64,000 nt of DNA from Candidatus Bathyarchaeota archaeon (GCA_026014685.1 JAOZHW010000015.1:62001-126000); one strand, 5' to 3'. Positions 24,148 to 33,218 are shown, counted from the stretch's first letter. The notes: a model not told the origin generated them from the sequence alone. Numbers and translations: made by a program.

Positions 24148-25209
24148 ATGGGAAGCGTTAAAGATTTACAAATCATCACTAAACCAACCCAAACCGCCAT
24201 GGGCACAGGCAGATTCCTGTTTTCTGACCGCTACAGCGTTTTTGACTGGGGCGAAATGCCCGATCACATCGATGGCAAAGGCGCTGCTTTGTGCCTTATG
24301 GGGGCTTACTGTTTTGAACAGCTAGAAAAGCTTGGTGTAAAAACCCATTACCGAGGCTTAGTTAACTCGGCGGGCAAAGCAGTCAGGCTTGATGAACTCA
24401 AAGAGCCCTCAAACATCATGGAAGTCGCTTTAGTTAACGTTTACAAACCCAAAACCAGCGTTGTAAACGGCAAAATAGTGCATGACTACAGCCAGTACAA
24501 CTCTGCCCTCAAAAACTGCCTCATCCCCCTCGAAATCATCTACCGCAACGGCTTACCAGAAGGCTCATCCGTATTCAAACGACTAGCACAAGGCAAAGTC
24601 ACCTTAGCAGACCTCGGCTTAGACCACCAACCCAAACCAGGCGAAAACCTCACCAAACCCATCTTTGACGTAAGCACAAAACTGGAAGAAACCGACCGCT
24701 ACGTCACATGGACTGAAGCGCAAAAAATCGCAGGCTTAACAAACTCCGAATTAGCCGACATCAAAGCTGTCCTCCTAAAAGCTGACGAAACCATAACCAA
24801 AGCCGCCTCCAACGCAGGTCTCAAAAATGAGGACGGCAAAATCGAGTTAGCTTTCGACGACCAACGCAAACTCATGCTCGTTGACGTGCTAGGCACGTTG
24901 GATGAATGCCGCTTCACATTCGACGGTGTTCATGTTAGCAAGGAAGTGGCAAGGCAATTCTACAAAAAAACCCAGTGGTACAACGATTTAGAGCAAGCCA
25001 AAAAAGACGCGGAAGCCAAAGGCGTACAGGACTGGAAGTCACTTTGCAAGTCTCAGCCACCTAAACTTGACCCCAAACTTAAAACCATCATAAGCCAAAT
25101 GTACACTTCAGTAGCTAACGAGATGAGCGGCAAAAAACACTTCAACACACCCCCGTTGCCCAAAGTTATTGACGATTACAAAGCGTTTATGGGTGAAACA
25201 ACACCATGA
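24148..25209 (+). CDS. purC: phosphoribosylaminoimidazole-succinocarboxamide synthase (PurC)
   Basis: SAICAR synthase joins CAIR and aspartate, an ATP-dependent step of purine synthesis. The start GRFLFSDRYSVFDWGEMPDH and CRFTFDGVHVSKEVARQFYK are conserved catalytic regions; the Asp-rich LEETDRYVTWTEA segment also fits. At 353 residues it is longer than the usual archaeal enzyme (about 240), similar to longer versions found in some archaea and eukaryotes. It overlaps purP by four bases (ATGA). First gene of the purC-purP-purP operon. Confidence 0.92.
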   Translation: MGSVKDLQIITKPTQTAMGTGRFLFSDRYSVFDWGEMPDHIDGKGAALCLMGAYCFEQLEKLGVKTHYRGLVNSAGKAVRLDELKEPSNIMEVALVNVYKPKTSVVNGKIVHDYSQYNSALKNCLIPLEIIYRNGLPEGSSVFKRLAQGKVTLADLGLDHQPKPGENLTKPIFDVSTKLEETDRYVTWTEAQKIAGLTNSELADIKAVLLKADETITKAASNAGLKNEDGKIELAFDDQRKLMLVDVLGTLDECRFTFDGVHVSKEVARQFYKKTQWYNDLEQAKKDAEAKGVQDWKSLCKSQPPKLDPKLKTIISQMYTSVANEMSGKKHFNTPPLPKVIDDYKAFMGETTP

Positions 25210-26306
25210 ATATGCAAGACAAAATAAAACAAGTCCTGATGGATTACGATCCCAAAAAAATCCGCATAGGCGTTTTGGGCTCGCACTCTGCGCTTGAGAT
25301 TGCGTCAGGTGCTAAACAAGAAGGCTTCGAAACTGTGGTGGTCTGCCAGAACGGCAGAGAAAAAACCTACGCGCGCTACTACCGCAACGTTTTTGATAAA
25401 TTCATTTTTCTTGATCAATTCGCTGACATAACTAAACCTGAAACGGTTAAGGAACTCCAAGATTTAAACACGATTTTTGTGCCCAACCGCAGCTTCAGCG
25501 TCTACGCAGGCTACGACGCCATCGAACAGAAATTCACCGTCCCCCTGATGGGCAACCGCTGGCTGCTAAAAACCGAAGAACGCACCGCACCCAAAAACCA
25601 GCTTTGGCTCCTAAAAGAAGCAGGCATTCAAATTCCAAAAGCCTTCAAGTCACCCAAAGACATCGACCGCCCAGTCATAGTCAAAGTCGCCGAGAAAGGC
25701 AGAACCATTGAACGCGCCTTCTTTTACGCCTCAACTCCTGAGGAATATGAGCGGGAAGCCGAGAAACGCATCAAAGCAGGCATAATCACCCGCGAAGCCC
25801 TCGAAGAATCAGTTATCGAGGAATACGTGTTGGGTGCGAAATTCAACGCTAACTACTTCTATTCACCCTTAAACGATGACATCGACCTCTTAGGCTTTGA
25901 CCGACGCATCCAAACCGACCTCGACGGCGTACTTGACCTCCCTGCAAGAGAACAACTCGAACTAAATGTCGCTACACAGAACATCGAAATCGGCCACATG
26001 GGCGTAACCATGAGGGAAAGCCAAATAGAAAAAATCTTCGAAGCAGGCGAAAAATGGGTGTCAATCTGCCGCAAAGAGTTTCCCCCGGGAATGATTGGCC
26101 TGTTTGCCTTGCAGGGTGCAGTCACCAAGGATTTGCAGTTCCGTATCTTCGATGTCAGCCCACGTGTTCCAGGTTGCCCCTGTGTTGAACCAACATCGCC
26201 CTACATGAAGTACAAGTATGGGGTAGAGGTGGGTCCAGGCAAACGGGTCGCCATGGAAATTAAACGGGCCATCAGAAAACGGCGGTTAATGGAAGTTGTA
26301 ACATGA
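25206..26306 (+). CDS. purP: PurP-family FAICAR synthetase, divergent copy
   Basis: The 366 residues belong to PurP (formate + AICAR + ATP to FAICAR), an archaeal ATP-grasp enzyme: GVLGSHSALEIASGAKQEGF, VPLMGNRWLL and FDVSPRVPGCPCVEPTSPY. The ATP-grasp glycine loop, GAKGGRGYF in the next gene, is replaced here by VAEKGRTIERAFF. It may therefore be an altered-specificity or partner subunit. Length and order are otherwise complete. It overlaps both neighbours by four bases, so translation is coupled. Confidence 0.9.
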   Translation: MNMQDKIKQVLMDYDPKKIRIGVLGSHSALEIASGAKQEGFETVVVCQNGREKTYARYYRNVFDKFIFLDQFADITKPETVKELQDLNTIFVPNRSFSVYAGYDAIEQKFTVPLMGNRWLLKTEERTAPKNQLWLLKEAGIQIPKAFKSPKDIDRPVIVKVAEKGRTIERAFFYASTPEEYEREAEKRIKAGIITREALEESVIEEYVLGAKFNANYFYSPLNDDIDLLGFDRRIQTDLDGVLDLPAREQLELNVATQNIEIGHMGVTMRESQIEKIFEAGEKWVSICRKEFPPGMIGLFALQGAVTKDLQFRIFDVSPRVPGCPCVEPTSPYMKYKYGVEVGPGKRVAMEIKRAIRKRRLMEVVT

Positions 26307-27388
26307 TCGACAGCGAAGCGATAGGCAAAATAATCGAAAAATACGATCAAACCAAACTCGCAGTCGGCACCTTGGGTTCCCATAGTTCACTTAACATTTT
26401 CAAAGGCGCCAAAGAAGAAGGTTTGCGAACGGTTTGTATCTGCAAAGAAAAAGACGCCATAATGTACCAAAAGTATCCACTAGTTGACGAGTTAATTATC
26501 GTTAAAGACTTCACCGAGTTGCTCAGCGAAAAACTTCAGGAGCATCTCCGCAAGCTCAACGTGGTTTTGATTCCGCACGGCTCCTTCACCGCATACCTTA
26601 GCACGGAACAATTAACCGACAACCTAAACGTACCCATGATGGGTAACCGACAGTTGCTCCACTGGGAAGCCAACCGCAAATCACAGGAGGAATGGCTGCG
26701 GCAGGCTGGACTGAGATTACCCGCCACTTTCAAGTCACCCGACGACATCGACCGCCTAATCATCGCCAAGCTCCAAGGCGCCAAAGGTGGCAGAGGCTAC
26801 TTCCTCGCCAACTCGCCGAAGGGTTTCTACAAGAAAGCAGAAGAAATGATCAAACGCGGCTTAATCACCAAAGAAGACATAGAAAAAATCCACCTCCAAG
26901 AATACGCCTTAGGCGTCAACGTCTACCCCAGCTACTTTAGCAGCATCCTAAACAACGACGTCGAACTCCTCGCGATGGATCGCCGCTACGAATCCGCAGT
27001 AGACAGCATCGGCAAAATCCCCGCTCAGGAACAACTCGAAATCGACGTCATCCCAACATACACAGTAGTCGGCAACTTCCCCATCGTGCTTCGCGAATCG
27101 CTACTACCAGAAGTCATGCGTATGGGCGAGAACGTTCACAAAAAAGCCGCGGAATTAGCCCCGCCTGGAATCATTGGACCCTTCTGTCTCGAAACCGTAA
27201 TCACCGACGACCTTACAATCTACACTTTTGAAATTTCGGCGCGCATTGTTGCAGGCACAAACGTGGGTATAGGTACTTCGCCTTATGCTTACTTGCGGTA
27301 TGGGGAAAACATGTACATGGGCAGACGCATCGCAATGGAACTCAAAGAAGCAGTCAAACAGAAACGGCTACACGAAGTTGTAGCCTAA
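26303..27388 (+). CDS. purP: 5-formaminoimidazole-4-carboxamide ribonucleotide synthetase (PurP)
   Basis: 361 residues with all PurP motifs: GTLGSHSSLNIFKGAKEEGL, VPMMGNRQLLHWEAN, the ATP loop KLQGAKGGRGYF, and TFEISARIVAGTNVGIGTSPYAYL. PurP replaces PurH's formyltransferase step in archaea that lack folate-dependent PurH. This is the canonical copy of the tandem pair; two PurP paralogues are also known in some other archaea. Its stop overlaps the convergent DUF5615 gene by four bases. Confidence 0.95.
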   Translation: MIDSEAIGKIIEKYDQTKLAVGTLGSHSSLNIFKGAKEEGLRTVCICKEKDAIMYQKYPLVDELIIVKDFTELLSEKLQEHLRKLNVVLIPHGSFTAYLSTEQLTDNLNVPMMGNRQLLHWEANRKSQEEWLRQAGLRLPATFKSPDDIDRLIIAKLQGAKGGRGYFLANSPKGFYKKAEEMIKRGLITKEDIEKIHLQEYALGVNVYPSYFSSILNNDVELLAMDRRYESAVDSIGKIPAQEQLEIDVIPTYTVVGNFPIVLRESLLPEVMRMGENVHKKAAELAPPGIIGPFCLETVITDDLTIYTFEISARIVAGTNVGIGTSPYAYLRYGENMYMGRRIAMELKEAVKQKRLHEVVA

Positions 27389-27744
27389 ACTTTCTTTCTT
27401 AATCGATGTATTCGAATCCGATTTTCAGTAACTATTACGAAATTGCCTTCAAGTTCATTTTGGGCGTCTAAAACGTTAGAGAGAATTTCATAAATCTGCT
27501 GTGTTGACTTCGGCAAGAACCTTAACAAGACTATTCCATACGCCTTTAGTTTTCTTCGATAAATCAGTTCACCGAAGTCATCGTCGAAAGTTAAAAGAAT
27601 TCTATTCTGGGCATTGGCAATTTCTAAGACTGCTTCATCTCCCAGACCAGCATTTATCTCCTTAACTGAGACGATGTCTATTCCCTTGTTTTTGAGGTTG
27701 TTAACAACTTTGGTTGAGATGTTTTCATCAGCAAGAAATTTCAT
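27385..27744 (-). CDS. DUF5615 PIN-like toxin
   Basis: The 119-residue protein has the PIN-like fold of DUF5615/Mut7-C-type nucleases: MKFLADENISTKVVNNLKNK (acidic residue and Asn), ILLTFDDDFGELIYRRK (Asp cluster) and AYGIVLLRFLP. These proteins are found next to DUF433 proteins and are predicted ribonuclease toxins. It overlaps the antitoxin-like gene by four bases (ATGA), which supports a toxin-antitoxin pair. Function inferred from family and pairing. Confidence 0.85.
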   Translation of the reverse strand: MKFLADENISTKVVNNLKNKGIDIVSVKEINAGLGDEAVLEIANAQNRILLTFDDDFGELIYRRKLKAYGIVLLRFLPKSTQQIYEILSNVLDAQNELEGNFVIVTENRIRIHRLRKKV

Positions 27745-27986
27745 GCTAAGGGGTAAACCTTCTCTTGCTTAACCATTTCAACTGCATACTTCAAAGCAGC
27801 AATTATGTCTTCACGCTTCAACTCAGAATACGCATCCAGAATCTGCTCAACCGACCAGCCATTAGCGAGAAGACCCAAAACAAACTCGACTGACAATCGA
27901 GTACCCTTAATGACTGGTTTGCCCACCAAAATTTTGGGGTCCACTGTGATTCTATCTTCCCAATCACTGAGCATAATCTTCGCCAA
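27741..27986 (-). CDS. DUF433 antitoxin-like protein
   Basis: An 81-residue DUF433 protein: ITVDPKILVGKPVIKGTRLS followed by VEFVLGLLANGWSVEQILDAY and REDIIAALKYA, the two helix-turn-helix halves of the family. DUF433 proteins usually sit upstream of DUF5615 genes, acting as DNA-binding antitoxins. It is first in the pair and overlaps the toxin gene. ATG at 27986; MLSDWEDR, four codons later, is an alternative. Confidence 0.88.
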   Translation of the reverse strand: MAKIMLSDWEDRITVDPKILVGKPVIKGTRLSVEFVLGLLANGWSVEQILDAYSELKREDIIAALKYAVEMVKQEKVYPLA

Positions 27987-28048
27987 TGGTTCTTAGGGCA
28001 TTGAAAATATAAATGGTTTCGTATTTAGAACAGAAGAAGCAATGCAGG

Positions 28049-28813
28049 TTAATATTCGAGGCATAACCTCACTAAGTCTTCAAAGTTGGTGCGATTCCGG
28101 TTTTTTCTGTAATTCCTCAATCCTGAGATGAGTTTTTCTCTGTTTCTTTCGCCCAAAATCGTCGATATAGTTTTACAGGTTTCGCTATTGCCCTGAAACA
28201 GATACTGGCACACCGAGGTGACGTTGGATGCGTTGCGTTGGGTGCTGGCGGTTTCGAAATCCACGATGAACGGCTTATCTGTTCCATCTACGAGGAGGTG
28301 TTTGGGTGCTTTACTGAGTTCCCCGTGGTCGAGGCTGATTTCGTCGAGCCGCCAGCATTGCTCCAGAATGTCAGCTAAAACCTTTCGGACAACGGCTTTG
28401 TCTTTGTGTGTTTGAAGCCACGCCTCAAGCAGGTCTCCTTCAACAAGTTGCATCAGCAGAAAATGTTTGGTCACCGCCACAAACTTCGGACCGACACCAA
28501 CAGAGTTGGCTTTGCACAGCAGTTCAGCTTCACGCTCCAAGCTTGCCCTGTCTGAGTCCACTCGCTGCATTTTAAGCGCCAACCGCTCGCCGCAGACACA
28601 TGCCGTCACAACAATACCCACATAACCCTTGCCCAACACAGACAAAGTGAACGCTGAAGATTTACCACAGAACTCCAATGCTTCAACACCCAACTTGCGG
28701 AGTTCATCTATGCGGGGTTGCATTTCGCTGGGGGTTGCCTTAGGATAGCAAACTACGGATGCGTAGGGTTCCTCTTCGAGTTGGTTTAGGGTGATGACTG
28801 CTGATTTTGGCAT
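28049..28813 (-). CDS. predicted Ser/Thr protein kinase (COG2112-like)
   Basis: A 254-residue kinase-like protein. VLGKGYVGIVV is the Gly-rich loop, LALKMQR contains the ATP-binding Lys, LEREAELL the helix C Glu, DHGELSKAPKHLLVD corresponds to the catalytic loop (HGE with Asp replaced by Glu), and FIVDFETAS to DFG. This is the compact archaeal RIO-like/COG2112 group. The first 60 residues are a separate N-terminal domain. Targets are unknown. No neighbour on its strand within 60 bp. Confidence 0.82.
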   Translation of the reverse strand: MPKSAVITLNQLEEEPYASVVCYPKATPSEMQPRIDELRKLGVEALEFCGKSSAFTLSVLGKGYVGIVVTACVCGERLALKMQRVDSDRASLEREAELLCKANSVGVGPKFVAVTKHFLLMQLVEGDLLEAWLQTHKDKAVVRKVLADILEQCWRLDEISLDHGELSKAPKHLLVDGTDKPFIVDFETASTQRNASNVTSVCQYLFQGNSETCKTISTILGERNREKLISGLRNYRKNRNRTNFEDLVRLCLEY

Positions 28814-28947
28814 GGCGTTCCGCTTAAATCAATGGTGCGAGGGAAAAAGCCTTTTCGTCTCAGCTGAGGGCCGGTGTGCGTCCAAAAAATACGTCTCCAC
28901 CCAAAAATAGCCTCCAAACCGTCTTATTAACCCGATAAGTGGAGACT

Positions 28948-29622
28948 ATGCCCGTTAGCTCAGACGCCAAAATATACATCAAAAGCGTCACCGTCGCCCT
29001 CTTAGGTGCAGTAGCGGCAGCTTTAGGCATAGTTGCTGTGGGACTTTTTGGAGATTACTTCAAAGCCAACCCATACCATGCGCCAATGATAGTTAGTTGG
29101 TCTTTAGGTATCGACGTTTTTGGCGCAATTGTACCCGTCTTTGTTGGGTTAGTTTGTGCGGGGCTTTTGTTTTGGTTCCGTTTTCCTATAAAAAAATTCG
29201 GAGTTGCCTTAGCAGCCTCGATCGTTTTAGCTTTTTTCCTCACCCGTTTAACCACTGAAGGCTTAATTGGATATCCACTGTTTTTTGCTGCAACCATTGC
29301 AGTAGTAACAGTCGCACTAAATTATGGCGCAAAAACTTTTACGAATCCGAAAAACGCCTTCACTTCTTTGCTGCTTGCCTTATCTTGTGTTCCCACCTCG
29401 CTAATTTTGGTTGATTTAGCCTATTCAGCCGTCCTTTCTGGCTCAGTCATAGGCGGCAACGGATTAGCCGACGGCATCATGCTTTCTACACTTTATGCAC
29501 CCTTCGCGTTGACGGCAGCCTTGTCTGTTGTTTTGTATGTGTCTGAAACGGTTTTGTTGATTAGAAAACAGCAAACCACAACCAAACATCAATCGCCTCC
29601 AGCAACCGAACCAGTCATGTAG
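28948..29622 (+). CDS. six-helix membrane protein, possibly DUF1614-like
   Basis: About 224 residues from ATG 28948 (behind GTGGAG). Six hydrophobic helices cover most of the protein; a Gln/Thr-rich tail follows. The late segment LVDLAYSAVLSGSVIGGNGL followed by ADGIMLS recalls the Asp and GGxGxxDGI motifs of the DUF1614 membrane family, which has no known function; match is weak. It is transcribed just ahead of the EF-2 paralogue (59 bp gap). Confidence 0.7.
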   Translation: MPVSSDAKIYIKSVTVALLGAVAAALGIVAVGLFGDYFKANPYHAPMIVSWSLGIDVFGAIVPVFVGLVCAGLLFWFRFPIKKFGVALAASIVLAFFLTRLTTEGLIGYPLFFAATIAVVTVALNYGAKTFTNPKNAFTSLLLALSCVPTSLILVDLAYSAVLSGSVIGGNGLADGIMLSTLYAPFALTAALSVVLYVSETVLLIRKQQTTTKHQSPPATEPVM

Positions 29623-29680
29623 AATAAAAAAGATAATATGCACCTCGGCTCCAAACTATGGCTATCTTACGGGTTGTTAG

Positions 29681-31804
29681 ATGCCGCGGTTCAAGCAAAT
29701 CCCCCAAATCCAAGCCCTAATGGGCAACAAAGCACAAATTCGCAACATAGGCATAATCGCCCATATCGACCACGGCAAAACCACCCTGGCGGATTCTCTT
29801 CTGGCTGGCGCGGGATTACTTTCGCCACAGATGGCTGGCGTCGCGCGGGTGCTTGATTACCTTGAAGAGGAACAGAAACGCAAAATCACCATAAAAACCG
29901 CCAACATAACGTTGCTCTACAAGAAAGACGAGCAAGCTTACCTTATCCACTTAGTTGACACGCCTGGTCATGTGGATTTCACGGGTAAAGTCACACGGGC
30001 ACTTCGCGTCACCGACGGGGCAGTCGTGGTGGTGGATGCAGTTGAGGAGATTATGGCGCAAACCGAAATCCTCACCCGCCAAGCCCTCGAAGAACGCGTC
30101 CGCCCTGTTCTTTTCATAAACAAAGTCGACCGCCTCATCACTGAGCTGCAGTTAAGTGAGGAGCAAATCCAAACTAAACTCACCCAAATAATCAACCGCT
30201 TCAACGACCTAATCGAACTCTACACCGAAAACCCCTACAGAGCCCAATGGAAAATCAACCCCGCCGCGGGTAGCGTGGCGTTTGGTTCGGCGCTGCACGG
30301 TTGGGGTTTCACTTATGGCATAGCAAAACAGCAGGGCGTCAAATTCACAGACATAATCAAAGCCGTCAAAGCAGGCGAGCATAATAAACTCAAAAAAACC
30401 CTGCCAGTGTATGAGGCGATTTTTGAAATGGCTACCACTGTGCTCCCAAGTCCGAGGGAGGCGCAAGCTTACCGAATTACCAAGATTTGGGATGGGCAGG
30501 TTGGCTCAAAAGTTGGCAAATCACTCACAAAATGCAGCGATGATGGACCTGCAGTGGTGTATGTAACGAACATTCATGCAGAACCTGGCGGCGACACTAC
30601 GGTTTCGGGCAGATTGTTCTCAGGAAAAGTGCAAAAAGGTGACAGGCTGCATCTTGTGGATGCCCTCATTGACGCTGAAGTGAAACAGGTTGCCCTTGAC
30701 ATGGGCTCGTTCCGTGAAGAAGTCTCCGAGATTTCAGCAGGCAACTTGGCTTCACTGACATTGACTGGACGGGTTCAAGCAGGGGAAACCCTTGTTGACT
30801 TAGCAGATAAAGAGGGCATGGTTCCCTTTGAGGGCGTCAGCTATGTTTCTGAAGCCGTTGTCACGGTAGCTGTTGAACCCAAAAATCCCTCCGAAATCGA
30901 GGTGATGCAGCAGGGTTTAGCGAGACTGGCACTCGAAGACCCCAACCTCAAAACCGCAACAGACAAAGAAACAGGCGAGTACCTACTCAGTGGCATGGGA
31001 GAATTGCACCTTGAAGTAGCACTAAACCAGCTTAGAAACGAATGCGGCATCGAAGTCACCGTTTCGTCACCAAGAGTCGTATACATGGAGTGCGCCCAAA
31101 AAAAGGGCGTTGTTGCTTTGGCTAAAAGTCCAAATAAGCAGAGCAGTTTTTGGGTGCAGGTTGAACCAGAACAGGATGCATCATCACCGGAAGATGACAA
31201 GGGCATTATTCTGTCAATCGACGAGCACCGCAACGTATTTTTTGATTGTGAAAGCAAAACCGATTACGTCTGCGAAGAGGTTCTGGAGGCTATCATCGCG
31301 GGGTTCGAGTACGCTTGCGGTGCGGGGCCGCTGTGTGGTGAACCGATTCGGCATCTAAAAGTTAACCTCACTGATTTCCAGCTTGGCGAGGGTGCAGAGG
31401 CAAACTCTGAGGTTATGCGTGGCGTCGGTAAAGGGATTTTTGCAAGCTTCCTAACTGCCGACCCAACGCTCCAAGAACCAGTCTACAAAATAATAATTAC
31501 TGTCGCCTCTGAACTTGCCAGTGAATCCTCCCGCATCCTCTCAACCAGACGAGGCAAAGTCACCTCGTTTGAACAAAAAGGACTCTTAACCCAAATCAGC
31601 GGCTACATACCAGTTGCCGAAACCTTCGGTTTCTCAAAAGAACTCCGCTCAGCAACCTCAGGCAGGGCTGTTTGGCAATCCTTCTTTGACCATTGGGAAA
31701 AAATGCCAAAAAAACTCGCCGCCGAAGTCATTGCTGAACTACGTAAACGCAAAGGTTTAGCGCCTGAAGTGCCTAAACCCGAAAAGTTCATGGAGCAGCA
31801 GTAA
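29681..31804 (+). CDS. EF-2 paralogue lacking the diphthamide histidine
   Basis: A 707-residue translational GTPase with all five EF-2 domains. GTPase motifs: AHIDHGKT (27-34), DTPGHVDF, NKVD and SAL. Switch I has QKRKITIKTANI where EF-2 has RGITI (Gly to Lys at 68). Domain III-IV has SPNKQSSFW in place of SPNKHNRxY. In domain IV the diphthamide loop (normally HRG) is V578-M579-R580-G581, so the modified His is Met (codon 31415-31417). Paralogues of EF-2 without this site are known in several archaeal lineages. It may not be the main elongation factor; another EF-2 may lie elsewhere. Two bases before the OGG1-type gene. Confidence 0.93.
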   Translation: MPRFKQIPQIQALMGNKAQIRNIGIIAHIDHGKTTLADSLLAGAGLLSPQMAGVARVLDYLEEEQKRKITIKTANITLLYKKDEQAYLIHLVDTPGHVDFTGKVTRALRVTDGAVVVVDAVEEIMAQTEILTRQALEERVRPVLFINKVDRLITELQLSEEQIQTKLTQIINRFNDLIELYTENPYRAQWKINPAAGSVAFGSALHGWGFTYGIAKQQGVKFTDIIKAVKAGEHNKLKKTLPVYEAIFEMATTVLPSPREAQAYRITKIWDGQVGSKVGKSLTKCSDDGPAVVYVTNIHAEPGGDTTVSGRLFSGKVQKGDRLHLVDALIDAEVKQVALDMGSFREEVSEISAGNLASLTLTGRVQAGETLVDLADKEGMVPFEGVSYVSEAVVTVAVEPKNPSEIEVMQQGLARLALEDPNLKTATDKETGEYLLSGMGELHLEVALNQLRNECGIEVTVSSPRVVYMECAQKKGVVALAKSPNKQSSFWVQVEPEQDASSPEDDKGIILSIDEHRNVFFDCESKTDYVCEEVLEAIIAGFEYACGAGPLCGEPIRHLKVNLTDFQLGEGAEANSEVMRGVGKGIFASFLTADPTLQEPVYKIIITVASELASESSRILSTRRGKVTSFEQKGLLTQISGYIPVAETFGFSKELRSATSGRAVWQSFFDHWEKMPKKLAAEVIAELRKRKGLAPEVPKPEKFMEQQ

Positions 31805-31806
31805 CT

Positions 31807-32667
31807 ATGCGGCTTGATGTGGCGTTTGATTTGGATTTTTCGCTCGGTTGCGGGCAGGTGTTTCGTTGGCGAAAAATCGGTGGTTGGTGGTATGGGGTTG
31901 TCGGCGACAAAGTCATCAAGATTCGTCAGTGCGGTTCGGATTTGGAGTTTGAGGGCGCCAACGAGGGGTTTGTGCGGCAGTATTTTGGGTTAAACGATAA
32001 CTTAAAAGAAATCAGCCGCTGCATCTCTAAAGACAGCTACATCCAAGCCGCACTAAAGCGGTTCGAAGGGTTACGCATTGTGCGACAAGTGCCCTGGGAA
32101 TGCTTATCCAGCTTTATTTGCGCTACCTACAAGAGTATAGCTGCCATAGAGTTGATGCTGCGTAAAATTTCAGAGAAATATGGAGAAAAAAGAGTTTTTG
32201 ACGGCTGCGTGTTTCACACTTTTCCATCCGCGCGAAAGCTTGCAGGTGTAAGTGAAGAGGGGTTGCTTGGGTGCGGTTTAGGTTACCGCGCAAAATACCT
32301 ACAGGCCACCGCCAAAAAAGTCGTTGAAGAAGAAATTGACCTTGAAGCCTTCCGGGCTCTGCCGTATTTGGATGCTCGGCGGAGGCTTTTGGAGTTTTCG
32401 GGTGTTGGTTTGAAGGTGGCTGATTGTGTGTTGCTATTTTCGCTGGAGAAGCCCGAGGCGTTTCCGGTGGATGTCTGGGTTAAACGGGTAATCCTAAACC
32501 ACTACGCCGACAAGTTCCCCCAAGAGTTGGTAGCGAAGATGAAAAGTCACAACTCCTTAACAAACGGTGAATACATTAAAATTGGCGATTTTGCCCGCAG
32601 CTACTTCGGCTGCTATGCTGGCTACGCACAGGAATACCTCTTCCATTACGAGCGGACGCAACATTAA
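31807..32667 (+). CDS. ogg: OGG1-type 8-oxoguanine DNA glycosylase/AP lyase
   Basis: A 286-residue HhH-GPD glycosylase. The N-terminal domain begins FDLDFSLGCGQVFRWRKI, as in OGG1/AlkA. The HhH is FSGVGLKVADCVLLFSLEK, with catalytic Lys in GLKVAD, and the catalytic Asp is in FPVDVWVKRVIL. It removes oxidised guanine and nicks the abasic site. It starts two bases after the EF-2 paralogue, so both probably share a transcript. The chain ends soon after the last helix; no fused domain. Confidence 0.9.
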   Translation: MRLDVAFDLDFSLGCGQVFRWRKIGGWWYGVVGDKVIKIRQCGSDLEFEGANEGFVRQYFGLNDNLKEISRCISKDSYIQAALKRFEGLRIVRQVPWECLSSFICATYKSIAAIELMLRKISEKYGEKRVFDGCVFHTFPSARKLAGVSEEGLLGCGLGYRAKYLQATAKKVVEEEIDLEAFRALPYLDARRRLLEFSGVGLKVADCVLLFSLEKPEAFPVDVWVKRVILNHYADKFPQELVAKMKSHNSLTNGEYIKIGDFARSYFGCYAGYAQEYLFHYERTQH

Positions 32668-32703
32668 AATTGGCTTTACTGGCATTGCTTATTGGTGCTA
32701 TTT

Positions 32704-32958
32704 ATGAATGAAGGACGAATCGAAGAATTAATCAAACACAAACGCGAGTTTCTGCGCCAAACCAACCCTGACTACGCTGCAGGCGGAAACGACATGCTTG
32801 ACGACGTCGAAGCGGCGCTTAAAGAGGCAAAAACGGAAATTGCCCATAACTTAGAACTTGTCAATTGCCTGCGCAAAGAACAGGGCGAACAAGCATGGCA
32901 AAAAGACTGCCTAAACATGTTTAACGCATGGTACGATAAGTGGTTTGGTAACCCATAA
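32704..32958 (+). CDS. small hypothetical protein
   Basis: About 84 residues, read from ATG 32704 (an upstream start at 32692 adds four). Almost entirely helical and charged: RIEELIKHKREFLRQTNPDY, then EAALKEAKTEIAHNLELVNC, ending FNAWYDKWFGNP. No family recognised; no membrane segment. It follows the glycosylase gene after 36 bp and may be the last gene of that transcript. Confidence 0.55.
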   Translation: MNEGRIEELIKHKREFLRQTNPDYAAGGNDMLDDVEAALKEAKTEIAHNLELVNCLRKEQGEQAWQKDCLNMFNAWYDKWFGNP

Positions 32959-33107
32959 GTTCTGTTTTCCTTTTTTAGAAGTTGATGTGGATTCCTCTTA
33001 TTTCATCTTCTTCCAGCGGAGGGCTTGGCTGCGATGTCTGTTTTAGGTTTAGCTGGTTTATGCTTCGGCAGACTAAGTATCAACTGTAGTTTTTCTACTA
33101 TCCCTCG

Positions 33108-33183
33108 TCATTTAAAGCTGCATACGAAACCGTAACCGCAGAGGCTGCTGCTCTGCCACTGACCCCCCTCCCTTATATAAAGA
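33108..33183. repeat. dispersed intergenic repeat, copy 3
   Basis: Shares TTTAA, CAT-CGA-ACCGTAACCGC and TGCTGCTCTG with copy 1 (4157-4212), then has CCCCCCTCCCTTATATAAAG (33164-33183) matching the core of copies 2 and 4. The reading is intergenic, between two convergent transcription units, so it is not an obvious promoter for either. Confidence 0.6.
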
Positions 33184-33218
33184 ACAAACGATTTTGGCAA
33201 GGAACATAGCTGCTTTGA

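Noticed and set aside
32959-33107. Possible small RNA gene between the helical hypothetical gene and repeat copy 3
   Set aside because: No clear C/D or H/ACA boxes or stable hairpin recognised by eye.
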